NCBI GenBank assembly: GCA_030949995.1
Contig: JAUZRY010000026.1
Span: 1 to 53,493 of the forward strand
Reading direction: 5' to 3'
Length of the DNA stretch: 53,493 bases
From: Ardenticatenia bacterium
GTDB taxonomy: Bacteria; Chloroflexota; Anaerolineae; Ardenticatenales; Ardenticatenaceae
The notes beneath the pieces are model-generated. The model was not told the DNA's origin. It ran no database searches and saw nothing but the letters and a program-made list of their open reading frames with translations. Shown here piece by piece: positions 16,824 through 27,761 of this stretch; within the stretch, counting starts at the first letter, position 1; every line of letters starts with the position of its first letter. Made by a program: the position numbers and the translations under genes.

Positions 16824-17849
16824 GTGAGCCGAGTGCTGAACCCGAAGGTGGTGGCAGGCGTTGTGCTCGTCTTGGGGGCCATTGTGGTCGGCAAACTGGT
16901 GGCCCCGGCTGCGTTGCCCGGCATCCAATTGCCGGCCGAAATGGTGCCCATTCTGGGGGTTCGCGTGCCCAACACGCTTCTGCACACGCTGTTGGCCGAC
17001 ATCACGTTGCTCATCTTGGCCTTCTTGGCCACGCGCAACATGAAGGAGATCCCCGATGGCCTGCAGAATTTCGCTGAGTGGGTCATTGAGGGGTTCTATG
17101 GCCTGACGGAGGACATCGCCGGTGATCGGGCTCGGCAGTGGTTCCCCCTGGTCATGACGATTTTCCTGTTGGTGTTAGTGGCCAACTGGTGGGAACTGGT
17201 GCCCGGTGTGGACAGCATCGGCGTCGTGGAGCCCCCTCATGGCAGCAAGGGGTTTGTGTTGGCCAAGGTAGGGCCTCTCTACGCACTTACAGCTCAAGGG
17301 GTGAAGCTCGAATACGCTGGGGAGAAGGGCGGCGAGATGATGGGAGGTGAAGCGGAAAAGTCCGGCGAGGGTGCAGCAGAAGAGGCGGGCAAGGAGGGGA
17401 AGGAGGAGGGGTTCCCCACCACTGAAGACGGCCGTCCTCTGGGCGTGTTAGTCCCCTTCTTGCGGGCTTCGGCCACGGACCTGAATTTCACGCTGGCCTT
17501 GGCGCTTATCTCCATGGCCATGGTGCAATATTACGGCATTCAAGCCTTGGGGATGGGCTACTTCACCAAGTTCATCAACCTGAAGGGCGGGGCGATGGGT
17601 TTCGTCGTGGGGCTCATTGAGACTATCTCCGAATTCGCCAAAATCATTTCCTTCTCCTTCCGTCTCTTTGGGAACATCTTCGCCGGCCAGGTGCTCCTCT
17701 TCATTATGGCGTTCTTGCTGCCCTGGCTGGTGCCTGTGCCCTTCTACGGGCTGGAACTCTTCGTGGGCCTTATTCAGGCGTTCATCTTCGCCGTACTCAC
17801 GTTGGCCTTCCTGGCCAACGCCGTGGTGGCTCACGATGATCACCACTAA
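16824..17849 (+). CDS. atpB: F-type ATP synthase subunit a
   Basis: The proton-channel subunit of the membrane sector. The start is GTG 16824, behind GAGGAGG, giving 341 residues. The functional helix with the essential Arg is FSFRLFGNIFAGQVLLFIM, followed by ELFVGLIQAFIFAVLTLAFL and a His-rich tail. Between two membrane helices, about residues 165-196, lies an insertion rich in Gly, Glu and Lys (GEKGGEMMGGEAEKSGEGAA and on) that is absent from usual subunits of 240-270 residues; the N-terminus is also extended. It is the first gene of the operon. atpI is not seen upstream. Confidence 0.93.
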   Translation: MSRVLNPKVVAGVVLVLGAIVVGKLVAPAALPGIQLPAEMVPILGVRVPNTLLHTLLADITLLILAFLATRNMKEIPDGLQNFAEWVIEGFYGLTEDIAGDRARQWFPLVMTIFLLVLVANWWELVPGVDSIGVVEPPHGSKGFVLAKVGPLYALTAQGVKLEYAGEKGGEMMGGEAEKSGEGAAEEAGKEGKEEGFPTTEDGRPLGVLVPFLRASATDLNFTLALALISMAMVQYYGIQALGMGYFTKFINLKGGAMGFVVGLIETISEFAKIISFSFRLFGNIFAGQVLLFIMAFLLPWLVPVPFYGLELFVGLIQAFIFAVLTLAFLANAVVAHDDHH

Positions 17850-17926
17850 TTAAGAAGAGAAGAGTTTGTGAACCCCTCGGGGGAAACACCCGTTGGACAT
17901 AGGACATACTACCTGAAATCACATGA

Positions 17927-18166
<240 letters not shown>

Positions 18167-18239
18167 GGACGAGTGGGGGCGGCGCCGTGTTTGTGGTGCG
18201 TGCCCGAGAACCAAGACCATGAGGTGAAGGAGGCAGGCC

Positions 18240-18734
18240 TTGGAAGCCTTGGGATTTAATGCGGGATTCCTTCTTGCCCAGATTGTCAACTTCGTTGTGC
18301 TCCTGGTCCTGTTGCGCATGTTCCTCTACAGGCCGATTTTGAACATGCTCGAGCAGCGACGGGAGCGCATCCGTGAGAGCTTGGAAGCTGCCGAACGGGC
18401 GCGCCAAGAGGTGGTTCAGAGTCAGAAGGCGTATGAGGACGAGCTCGCCAAGGCGCGCCGGGAGGCACAACAGATCATCGAGCGGGCTCGAGAGGCTGCT
18501 GAGCGCCAGAAGGAGGAGATTCTGGCCGAAGCCCGTGAACAGGCCCGCCAGTTGATCGCCCGTGCTGAAGAGGAAATCGCTTACGAGCGACAGCAGGCCA
18601 TGGCACAACTCAGGGAAGAGGTGGCCCAACTCTCCCTTGAAATTGCCCAAAAGGTCATCGGCCACGCCCTGAGCGAGGCTGAACACCGTCAGCTCATCCG
18701 GCAATTCCTCGCAGAGGTAGGTGAATCACGGTGA
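18240..18734 (+). CDS. atpF: F-type ATP synthase subunit b
   Basis: A 164-residue stator subunit: one N-terminal membrane helix ([21 protein letters not shown]), then a long charged coiled coil with many Glu, Arg, Gln and Ala residues. The start is the rare codon TTG at 18240, set by GGAGG about seven bases upstream and because the helix begins directly after it; no ATG or GTG nearby fits. The stop overlaps the GTG start of atpH. Confidence 0.92.
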   Translation: MEALGFNAGFLLAQIVNFVVLLVLLRMFLYRPILNMLEQRRERIRESLEAAERARQEVVQSQKAYEDELAKARREAQQIIERAREAAERQKEEILAEAREQARQLIARAEEEIAYERQQAMAQLREEVAQLSLEIAQKVIGHALSEAEHRQLIRQFLAEVGESR

Positions 18735-19258
18735 GCGCACAAAAGGAAGCGAAGCTCTACGCCCAAGCTGTGTTGAAAACCGCGCTCGAGGAATGGCTGG
18801 CCGGCCTCCAGCATGTGCAGCGGGCCCTTCACCAGCAGCCCGACCTGTTGCCCCGATTGGATGATCCCGGCACGTCTCCTGCGGCCAAGGAATCCCTGTT
18901 GGCCCACATCCTGCCGCGTGAGGCTAGGCCCGAAGTGCACAACTTCGTGCGCTTGTTGGTCCGCGAGCATGACCTCAAGTTCCTCGATGACGTGTTGGCT
19001 GAGCTGGAAGGGGTGCTCGAAGGTGCCGGCGCGGCCCTGCGCACAGCCGAGATCACCACGGCCGTGCCCCTCTCCGCCGAGGACCGCGCCGCCCTCGAAG
19101 CTGAACTCGTCAAGCAATTCGGCGACAGCCTGCTCTTCGAGTACACTGTTGACCCCTCGGTCATCGGCGGCGTGCGGGTGCGCGTCGGGGATCGTGTCAT
19201 TGATGGTACGATAGCCGGCCGTTTCAACGCCATGCGAGAGCGCTTGCTCGGTGGATAA
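18731..19258 (+). CDS. atpH: F-type ATP synthase subunit delta
   Basis: A 175-residue subunit that joins the stator to the top of F1. Family features are the N-terminal helical bundle ([17 protein letters not shown]), [22 protein letters not shown], and the C-terminal [24 protein letters not shown] 18731 overlaps the atpF stop by four bases, so translation is coupled. A 96-base gap follows before atpA. Confidence 0.93.
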   Translation: MSAQKEAKLYAQAVLKTALEEWLAGLQHVQRALHQQPDLLPRLDDPGTSPAAKESLLAHILPREARPEVHNFVRLLVREHDLKFLDDVLAELEGVLEGAGAALRTAEITTAVPLSAEDRAALEAELVKQFGDSLLFEYTVDPSVIGGVRVRVGDRVIDGTIAGRFNAMRERLLGG

Positions 19259-19354
19259 TGAAGAGGCCCCACGGCTGAAAACACGCTGCCGGCTTGGCTC
19301 TCGTGATGGGACAACCGGCGGCTGTCCGTGGGAGCGAGAAGGAGGCAAAAGCCG

Positions 19355-20912
19355 ATGGCAGCATTGCGGGTAGACGAAATCACGGCCTTCCTGCGCCAGC
19401 AGGTTGAGGCCTTTGAGGCCCCCGTCGAGGATGTGAACGTCGGCGAGGTCATTGAGGTGGGCGACGGCATTGCCCGCACTTCCGGGCTCTCGGGCGTCAT
19501 GGCCCAGGAGCTCGTCGAGTTCCCGGCCACCGTGAACCACGCGGACCCCATTTACGGTATCGCCTTCAACTTGGAAGAGGACACCGTCGGCGTCATTATC
19601 CTCGGGGATTACCTGAAGATCGAAGAAGGTGACCAAGTTCGCTCCACAGGACGTATCATTTCTGTGCCCGTGGGCCAATCCCTCCTAGGCCGTGTGGTGG
19701 ACGCCCTCGGCAGGCCCATTGACGGCAAGGGGCCCATTCAGGCCGACACCTATCGCCCCATTGAGCGCATTGCGCCCAACGTGGTGGTGCGCCAATCGGT
19801 GAATTCACCTGTGCAGACCGGCATCAAGGCCATTGACTCCATGATCCCAATTGGCCGCGGCCAGCGGGAACTGATCATCGGTGACCGTCAGACGGGCAAA
19901 ACGGCCCTGGCATTGGACACAATCATCAACCAGAAGGGCAAAGACTTGATCTGTATTTACGTGGCCATTGGCCAGAAGCGAGCCGCCATTGCCCAACTGG
20001 TGAGCACCCTCGAGAAGTACGGTGCCATGGAGTACACCATTGTGGTGGTGGCCTCGGCTTCTGACCCCGCCCCCATGCAGTACATCGCCCCCTACGCCGG
20101 ATGTGCCATGGGCGAGGAGGTCATGGAGAATGGGGTGATGCTCAACGGCAGGCATGTCAACGAGGCCCTCATTGTCTACGATGACTTGAGCAAACACGCT
20201 TGGGCGTATCGACAAGGTTTCATTGCTCCTGCGTCGCCCGCCGGGACGTGAGGCCTATCCTGGTGATGTCTTCTACCTGCACAGTCGCCTGTTGGAGCGG
20301 GCGGCCAAGCTGTCCGATGAGTACGGCGGAGGCTCGCTCACTGCTCTGCCCATTATCGAGACGCTCCTGGGCGACGTGTCGGCCTACATCCCCACCAACG
20401 TGATCTCCATTACTGACGGCCAGATCTACCTGGAGAGTGACCTCTTCTACGCGGGCATTCGCCCGGCCGTCAACGTGGGCCTCAGCGTGAGCCGTGTGGG
20501 CAGCGCGGCCCAAACGCGGGCCATGAAGAAGGTCGCTGGCCGGCTGCGCTTGGAGCTCGCCCAGTTCCGCGAGCTGGCTGCCTTCGCTCAGTTCGGCTCC
20601 GACTTGGACGAGGCCACCCGGAAACAGATTGAACGGGGCCAGCGTCTCCAGGAGATCCTCAAGCAACCCCAATACCAGCCAGTTCCCCTCTATCGTCAGG
20701 TGGCCGTCATCTACGCTGGCACCAACGGTTATCTCGATGATGTGCCTGTGGACAATGTGCAGCAGTGGGAGCAGGAGTTTTACCGCTACTTGGACGCCAA
20801 CTACCCCCAATTTGAGCAGATCATTGAGGAGACGGGGGACTTGACGGATGAGGCTGTCCAAGTGCTGCGCAAGGCCATTGAGGAGTTCAAGCAGACAGCA
20901 GCCATCGGGTAA
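19355..20912 (+). CDS. atpA: F-type ATP synthase subunit alpha, frame interrupted once
   Basis: About 518 residues after repair. The Walker A-type loop is [13 protein letters not shown]; family blocks [16 protein letters not shown] and [26 protein letters not shown] are intact. At 20216-20217 one extra G breaks the frame inside the normally continuous [20 protein letters not shown]; dropping it joins HAWAYRQ to [28 protein letters not shown] without loss. The gene is essential to the enzyme, and the repaired length is exactly three-divisible, so a sequence error is most likely. GGAGG lies nine bases before ATG 19355. It forms the non-catalytic hexamer half with beta. Confidence 0.93.
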
Positions 20913-20927
20913 TCGAAGGAGTTGCCC

Positions 20928-21800
20928 GTGTCCACGGTTCGGGAAATTAAGCGCCGTATCAAGAGCGTGAAGAACATCGGACAAGTGACCCGTGCGATGG
21001 AAGCAGTCTCAGCTTCCAAGATGCGGCGGGCTCAGGAACGCACCTTGGCCTCGCGCCCCTTTGCGGAGAAGGCCCGCGAGGTGTTGGGGTACATTGCCGC
21101 GCAGCCGGCCGGAGGCGAGCTTCCCCACCCGCTCCTGCAGCAACCTCCCGTGAACCAGGTAGGGCTGATTCTCCTCACACCTGACCGGGGTCTGGCCGGA
21201 CCGCTCATCTCCAACATTCTGCGCACGGCCTTCCGCTTCATTGACAACGCTCCTGCTCCTGTCCAACTCATCACCGTTGGGCGCAAGGGGCGGGATTTCA
21301 TGTGGCGTCATGGCCCACCCATCTACGCCGAATTCCCCAGGCCGCCCGATGCTCTGCGCGTTACCGACATCTCCCCCATTGCGCGGCTGGCCATCGACGC
21401 CTTCTTGGATGGCACCTTCGACCAGGTGTTCATCTGTTACACTGATTTCGTGAACACCATGACCCAACGGCCGGTTGTGCGCCAACTCTTGCCCATTCAA
21501 CCCGACACTGACGCCCGCCTGCCGGCCGATTACCTGATTGAGCCCAGTCCGGCCGTGGTGCTCAACCAGTTGTTGCCGTCCATGGTCGAGTTACAGGTCT
21601 ACCAGGCGGTGCTCGAATCCCATGCCTCCGAGCACTCGGCCCGGATGGTGGCGATGCGCAATGCCACTGAGAACGCCGAACAACTGGTGGAGGACCTCAC
21701 CCTCACGTACAACAAGGCCCGCCAAGAGGCCATCACGAAGGAGATTCTGGACATCGCCGGTGGCGTGGAGGCCCTTCGGCAGGCCACGGAGCGAGAATAA
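20928..21800 (+). CDS. atpG: F-type ATP synthase subunit gamma
   Basis: A 290-residue rotor shaft subunit. The N-terminal coiled coil STVREIKRRIKSVKNIGQVTRAMEAVSASKMRRAQ and the C-terminal partner MVAMRNATENAEQLVEDLTLTYNKARQEAITKEILDIAGG are the family hallmarks. AAGGAG at 20917-20922 sets the start at GTG 20928. It lies 15 bases after atpA; a 145-base gap precedes atpD. Confidence 0.94.
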   Translation: MSTVREIKRRIKSVKNIGQVTRAMEAVSASKMRRAQERTLASRPFAEKAREVLGYIAAQPAGGELPHPLLQQPPVNQVGLILLTPDRGLAGPLISNILRTAFRFIDNAPAPVQLITVGRKGRDFMWRHGPPIYAEFPRPPDALRVTDISPIARLAIDAFLDGTFDQVFICYTDFVNTMTQRPVVRQLLPIQPDTDARLPADYLIEPSPAVVLNQLLPSMVELQVYQAVLESHASEHSARMVAMRNATENAEQLVEDLTLTYNKARQEAITKEILDIAGGVEALRQATERE

Positions 21801-21940
21801 GCCACTGACCACGTGCGGCGTTTTGACCTGATCTGACCATCTGTGGTGGGCATCCCTCACCAGAAGACGCTGCCGGGGCGCGGAGGGAATCCAACACGCC
21901 TAAACGACGAACGTGAAAAACCAGTGGACCAAGGAGTTGA

Positions 21941-23353
<1,413 letters not shown>

Positions 23354-23381
23354 GTAGCCTGCGGGGGCCGGAGGAAGAGCC

Positions 23382-23849
23382 ATGACGGCCACGCTCAGCT
23401 TGGAGATTGTGACCATTGAACGCAAGGTCTACGAGGCAGATGACGTGGAGATGATTATTGCCCCTGGCGTTGAGGGGGAGATGGGCATCCTGCCCCGCCA
23501 CACGCCGGTGCTCACCGCGCTTCGTCCCGGCGAGCTCATTATCCGGCGCAGTGGCGGCGTCGAGGAACCCTTTGCCATCGGTGGCGGCTTCATGGAAGTG
23601 CATCCCACCAAAGTGATTGTGTTGGCCGACACGGCTGAACACGTGGACGAAATCGACGTGGAGCGCGCCGAAGCCGCCCGCCGGCGGGCTGAACAGATGC
23701 TGCGTGAGGGGCCACCGCCGGGCGGGCCCAGCTTGGCTGAAATTCGCCAGTCACTCATGCGTCATGAAGTGCGAATCAAGATTGTGCGCCGGCGGCGGCG
23801 GTATCCGGGCGCCGGCCCGGCGGCCGGCACACCGCCTGCTGAGTCATGA
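23382..23849 (+). CDS. atpC: F-type ATP synthase subunit epsilon
   Basis: A 155-residue subunit, slightly longer than usual. The N-terminal beta sandwich reads LEIVTIERKVYEADDVEMIIAPGVEGEMGILPRHTPVLTAL. The C-terminal helical region (VERAEAARRRAEQML) is followed by a Pro/Gly loop, an Arg-rich strip (KIVRRRRRY) and an Ala/Pro/Gly tail. The ATP-binding I(L)DxxRA motif of thermophilic epsilon is not evident. It is the last gene of the operon; a hairpin follows at 23984. Confidence 0.92.
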   Translation: MTATLSLEIVTIERKVYEADDVEMIIAPGVEGEMGILPRHTPVLTALRPGELIIRRSGGVEEPFAIGGGFMEVHPTKVIVLADTAEHVDEIDVERAEAARRRAEQMLREGPPPGGPSLAEIRQSLMRHEVRIKIVRRRRRYPGAGPAAGTPPAES

Positions 23850-23983
23850 TGGGAGCGTGGGCGCAGGGAAAGGGCCATGGTGTGGGGATATGCTGTGCCC
23901 ACCTCGTGAAGGATGTGCCCGGTTGCCGGAGTGAGCATTGGCCGGTCCAGAATCCCGGCTCGGAATTCATCTGGAGAAGGAGA

Positions 23984-24010
23984 AGCGGTGCGAATCCTGT
24001 TCGCACCGCT
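23984..24010 (+). terminator. Probable terminator of the ATP synthase operon
   Basis: A ten-base-pair perfect stem (23984-23993 with 24001-24010, loop ATCCTGT) followed by CTTTGTGTT-type T-rich sequence. It lies 134 bases after atpC and before the next gene. Confidence 0.6.
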
Positions 24011-24093
24011 TTGTGTTCGATGGCCTCGTCGGGCTGACGTGCGGAGAAATTTCCACCTCGTTGCCCCGAGAATTTGTGAGCAGCTTCTGATCC

Positions 24094-24981
24094 ATGTCGA
24101 GCGCGCGGGACTACACCCAACTGGTGGCCAGCCGTCCACCCTCGCCTTTGGCCGTTGCAGGTGCCCTGCTCCTCTTCGGGGGTGCCATTGCGGGCGTGAC
24201 CGTTGCCGTTGCCCAGGCGCTCTACCCCGGCGGCGTGGACTGGCAGAACACCTACCGCCCGGCCACATTGGCCGTGCTCTCCTGGGCGTCTCCCTACACA
24301 GTGGAGATTTTTCACAGTCCTCCTTGGACCACATTCCCCCTCATCCCGTTGGCCGTCTTCCCGACGCGGATAGGCTTTGGGCTAAACTTCTGTCTGAGCC
24401 TTCTGGTGACGGGCTTTGTGGCCTATCGCTTGGGAGCGAGACGGATCACGTTGGTGGCCATACTCCTGTCCTATCCGGTGCTCTTTTCCACCGTCTACGG
24501 CAACGTTGATTGGTTGGTCTACCTGGGTGTTGTCCTGAGCCCCCGGTGGGGCCTTTTTCTGGTGCTCACTAAACCTCAGGCCGGCATGGGGTTGGCCTTC
24601 TACTGGCTTGTCGAACACTACCGACAGGGCGGCCTTCGGAGGGTGATCGAACACTTCGCTCCTGTGAGTCTGGCCTTCGTGCTCTCCTTGTTCCTCTTTG
24701 GCCCGTGGCCCCTCACCGGCCTAGTGGAAGTCACTCAGCCGTTCAATGCTTCCCTGTGGCCCCAATCATTGCCCATTGGCCTGGTCATGTTGGTCGCGGC
24801 CGTGCGCAGCCGGCGCCCAGGGCTGGCCCTGGCGGCTTCGCCTTTCCTCTCCCCGTACACCACGGCGTCGAGCTGGGGCAGCGCTCTTTTGGGCTTGCTT
24901 CCCCTTCAGTGGGAGACGCTTGCGGCGGTGATTGGCATTTGGGTCTTGAGAATCTTCACCGGCTATTTCCTGACCCAGTAG
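24094..24981 (+). CDS. Polytopic membrane protein, possibly GT87-like
   Basis: A 295-residue protein with about eight membrane helices. The N-terminal part, one helix then DWQNTYRPATLAVLSWASPYTVEIFHSPPW, resembles the first extracytoplasmic loop of GT87/DUF2029-type mannosyltransferases, in which an Asp after the first helix is important. FLVLTKPQAGMGLAFYWLVE also fits this group. I would call it a probable polyprenyl-sugar glycosyltransferase at low confidence. The GGGCTGACG context gives no strong ribosome site at ATG 24094. It stands alone between the atp operon and mreB. Confidence 0.65.
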   Translation: MSSARDYTQLVASRPPSPLAVAGALLLFGGAIAGVTVAVAQALYPGGVDWQNTYRPATLAVLSWASPYTVEIFHSPPWTTFPLIPLAVFPTRIGFGLNFCLSLLVTGFVAYRLGARRITLVAILLSYPVLFSTVYGNVDWLVYLGVVLSPRWGLFLVLTKPQAGMGLAFYWLVEHYRQGGLRRVIEHFAPVSLAFVLSLFLFGPWPLTGLVEVTQPFNASLWPQSLPIGLVMLVAAVRSRRPGLALAASPFLSPYTTASSWGSALLGLLPLQWETLAAVIGIWVLRIFTGYFLTQ

Positions 24982-25113
24982 GCCAGGATAGGGGTTTGCT
25001 GATTCACCTGGCTGTGTTACACTTGAGGTGCCCCGGAAACCAGAGCACTCCTGAGGGGGAAAGGGGGGCGTGTGGGGCGAAACCCAAATCCCAGGAAGTG
25101 AGGCGTGTTCAAC

Positions 25114-26127
25114 ATGGCAAAGGAGATCGGCATTGACTTGGGCACGGTTTCGGTGCTAGTCTACATGCGCGGGCGAGGCATCGTCCTGCAGGAACCCAGC
25201 ATTGTGGCCGTGACCCTGAAGGATTCGCACATCGTTACCGTGGGCGAAGACGCGCGCCAGATGCTGGGGCGCACGCCCGACACCGTCGAAGTGACCCGCC
25301 CGCTCAAGGATGGGGTCATTGCCAACTTCACGGTAACCCACACCATGCTCCAGTATTTTATCCGCAAAGTCGTGGGGAAATTCCCCTTGCTGCGCGTCAA
25401 GCCCGTGGTGGCCATCAGCGTTCCGGTGGGAGTGACAAGCGTGGAAAGCCGCGCTGTGCGGGACGCGGCCATGCGGGCGGGCGCACGAGAAGCTCGCCTG
25501 ATCCCGGAGCCGCTGGCTGCTGCCCTGGGGGCTGGCTTGCCCGTTCACACGCCAACGGGTAACATGGTCCTGGACGTGGGCGGAGGCACCAGTGAGGCGG
25601 CGGTGATCTCCGTGTACGGCATCGTGGTGAGCAGCAGCGTGCGCGTGGGAGGGCTCAAAATTGACGAGGCCATCATCAACTACGTGCGCCGCAAGTACAA
25701 CCTCCTCATTGGCGAACAAACGGCCGAACAGGTAAAAATCCAGATCGGCAGCGCGATGCCCCTGGAGGAACCGCTCACCATGGAAGTGCGGGGCCGCGAC
25801 CAAGTGGCCGGCCTGCCCAAAACGTTGACCATCACCTCTGATGAGATCACCGAGGCCATTGCCGAACCCTTGGCTGAGATCGTCAAAGTGGCCCGCAGCG
25901 TGTTGGAAAAAACCCCCCCCGAGTTGATTAGCGACATCATTGACCGGGGTATCGTGTTGACCGGCGGAGGTGCGCTACTGCGCAACTTGGACCGGTTGCT
26001 CACCCAGGAGACGGGCGTACCGTGTTACGTGGCCGAAAATGCCATTGCCTGTGTGGCCACGGGGGCCTGGCGGGCGCTGGAACAGTACGAGATCGTCCAG
26101 CGCTTTCTCTCCGAAATGTACGGCTGA
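25114..26127 (+). CDS. mreB: Rod-shape-determining protein MreB
   Basis: A 337-residue actin-fold protein. Phosphate-1 loop [29 protein letters not shown], phosphate-2 loop [17 protein letters not shown] and adenosine motif [20 protein letters not shown] are all present, as is the [15 protein letters not shown] hinge. It forms membrane-bound filaments guiding wall synthesis. ATG 25114 is preferred because the purine-rich site at 25093-25103 is well spaced; GTG 25105 is too close. No mreC or mreD follows. A hairpin (26134-26168) closes it against the convergent rex gene. Confidence 0.93.
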   Translation: MAKEIGIDLGTVSVLVYMRGRGIVLQEPSIVAVTLKDSHIVTVGEDARQMLGRTPDTVEVTRPLKDGVIANFTVTHTMLQYFIRKVVGKFPLLRVKPVVAISVPVGVTSVESRAVRDAAMRAGAREARLIPEPLAAALGAGLPVHTPTGNMVLDVGGGTSEAAVISVYGIVVSSSVRVGGLKIDEAIINYVRRKYNLLIGEQTAEQVKIQIGSAMPLEEPLTMEVRGRDQVAGLPKTLTITSDEITEAIAEPLAEIVKVARSVLEKTPPELISDIIDRGIVLTGGGALLRNLDRLLTQETGVPCYVAENAIACVATGAWRALEQYEIVQRFLSEMYG

Positions 26128-26133
26128 CCGGAT

Positions 26134-26168
26134 TGGCACGCCCGACTCCCATGAGCCCGGGCGTGCCA
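26134..26168. terminator. Bidirectional hairpin between mreB and rex
   Basis: TGGCACGCCCG (26134-26144) pairs perfectly with 26158-26168, loop of 13. It lies between the 3' ends of two convergent genes, 7 bases after mreB and 22 after rex. Confidence 0.6.
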
Positions 26169-26190
26169 TGAGGGGACCTGTGCCGGGATA

Positions 26191-26865
26191 TTATCGGGAG
26201 TGACTGGCCGGCTCGGCGCGAACGCGGTTCGGGTTGGAAATCTGGCGAGCGCCTAGATAGTATGTCATGCTCTGAAGGGCGATCACCGGGTCAATGTATT
26301 CCACCAATACCTCATCCGGCACGCTCAACCGGATGGGGGCGTAGTTCAGGATGGCCTGAACTTGGCCCTCGATCAACAGCTCCGCCACACTCTGAGCAGC
26401 CTCAGCCGGGACGGCTATGATGCCGATGCGAATTTCCCGTGCCGGCAGGAGCTCTGGAATGCGGGACGTGTGCTCACGGTGATGCCGGCTAAAGGCTTAT
26501 CCACCTTGTGGGGGTCAACGTCGAAGATAGCCGCAATGCGAAACCCCCGGTTTTCAAACCCCTTGTAGTGGGCCAATGCGCGTCCCAAGTCCCCGGCACC
26601 GACCAGCGCCATATCCCACACGCGGTCCACGTGGAGAATTTGGCGAAGCTGTTGGCGCAAGTAATCCACATCATATCCGGTTCCCTGTTTTCCAAATTCG
26701 CCAAAATGGGAAAGATCTTTACGAATTTGAGCTGAACTGATACCTAAACGCTCCCCCTAATTCCTGGGAAGAGGTGATGTCATGGCCGGCGCGGGCCATC
26801 AGCTCCAAGGCGCGCAGGTAAATGGGAAGGCGGTGAATCACAATATCGGGAATGTGCTTCTCCAT
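26191..26865 (-). CDS. rex: Redox-sensing transcriptional repressor Rex, frame interrupted twice
   Basis: About 224 residues after repair. The N-terminal winged helix reads [58 protein letters not shown], then the Rossmann core [24 protein letters not shown] and [34 protein letters not shown]. The first break is one extra base in the run of five at 26753-26757; the second is one missing base near 26475-26476. Their effects cancel, so total length stays three-divisible. Rex binds NADH or NAD+ and represses fermentation and respiration genes when NADH is high. A good self-operator lies in its own promoter (26939-26967). Confidence 0.9.
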
Positions 26866-26938
26866 ACCTTTGTCCTCGACTGATGAACTTCAGAGGCCCT
26901 GTGGGCCGTGTGACCGTATCCAGGGGCGTGGTGGGGCG

Positions 26939-26967
26939 ATTGTAACATAAAGTACAAATTCACGCAA
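26939..26967 (-). promoter_or_regulatory. rex promoter with embedded Rex-type operator
   Basis: On the minus strand TTGCGT (26962-26967), 17-base spacer, TACAAT (26939-26944). The 18-base element 26940-26957 has exact inverted arms TTGTA and TACAA around 8 bases, matching the known Rex consensus TTGTnA...TnACAA, and covers the -10 box and part of the spacer. It lies about 75 bases before the rex start. Confidence 0.65.
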
Positions 26968-27042
26968 CGCTGCTTGGCCCGGTCCCGGGGGCCAAACGGC
27001 GGGGCAGTGAAAAATGGCGTGCTTCCTTGACCTTTCGGCCTA

Positions 27043-27070
27043 TTGTGATGTGGAACAGAGCGTGTATAAT
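27043..27070 (+). promoter_or_regulatory. Promoter of the hypothetical-obg-nadD operon
   Basis: TTGTGA (27043-27048), 16-base spacer and perfect TATAAT (27065-27070), 76 bases before the first start. It is divergent from the rex promoter. Confidence 0.55.
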
Positions 27071-27146
27071 TCTCTACAAGGCAGCCATTGGAGCTCACAA
27101 CGTGACAACCACACGGCACATCACAAAGCAGGGGACAGGAGGCCAT

Positions 27147-27740
27147 ATGCGGTTCCAGACATGGTTGAACGACTACCGGTATCTGGGACATCTTGCCGAG
27201 GCGACGCGGGCGCTGCTGGCCGCCCTGCTCGAGGATCAGCGCCTCACCCCAGCGCAACGCCGGCAGTTGGACGCGGCACTTTCTCACTTGACTGACGTGC
27301 GGGAGGGGTTCGTCCTCAGCCTGCGAACCGGCCAAGTGGCCGACACGTCGGAACTGGAAGCTCTGGTGCGTCACATCCTTTTTGACTGGAGCTGGCTTGA
27401 GGAGCTGGGCATCGAACTCCTGCCCGAGGAGGAGATCCAACTGCCCCACCTGCAACTGCTCTCCTTCGCCCACAGCTACTTGACCTTGGCCCTGATGCCG
27501 CGCCTTCCCCGCCGGAGGGTGACGTATCCCAACCCGCGCAGTTACGCCGACATCCCCGTGCCACGTCGCCCCGGCGAAATCCTGGCCCGCATCGAGGAGC
27601 TGGAAGAAGTGCTCACCTACCTCCAGGATGAGGAGACAACGCGGCTGTCCACCGGCTCATTCCGTCGCACGTACGGCTTCTTCGAGACAAGCGCCTGGCT
27701 GGTGCGCGACCACATGCGCCTGTTTGGACGGCCGATGTAA
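27147..27740 (+). CDS. Hypothetical protein upstream of obg
   Basis: A 197-residue soluble protein of unknown function. It is mostly helical, with Leu- and acid-rich stretches (LEDQRLTPAQRRQLDAAL, EELGIELLPEEEIQLPHLQLLSF) and a C-terminal helix ending RTYGFFETSAWLVRDHMRLFGRP. Start ATG 27147 is chosen for AGGAGG seven bases upstream. No signal peptide, membrane helix or cysteine motif is visible. It is followed after 21 bases by obg and nadD, so it may have a housekeeping role tied to ribosome or cofactor metabolism; that is inference from position. Confidence 0.7.
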   Translation: MRFQTWLNDYRYLGHLAEATRALLAALLEDQRLTPAQRRQLDAALSHLTDVREGFVLSLRTGQVADTSELEALVRHILFDWSWLEELGIELLPEEEIQLPHLQLLSFAHSYLTLALMPRLPRRRVTYPNPRSYADIPVPRRPGEILARIEELEEVLTYLQDEETTRLSTGSFRRTYGFFETSAWLVRDHMRLFGRPM

Positions 27741-27761
27741 AATGGGCGCACAAGGAGCCAT

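Noticed and set aside
23900-23985. A tRNA-like stretch after atpC
   Set aside because: The putative T-loop does not fit GGTTCRANYCC and no seven-base acceptor stem pairs.
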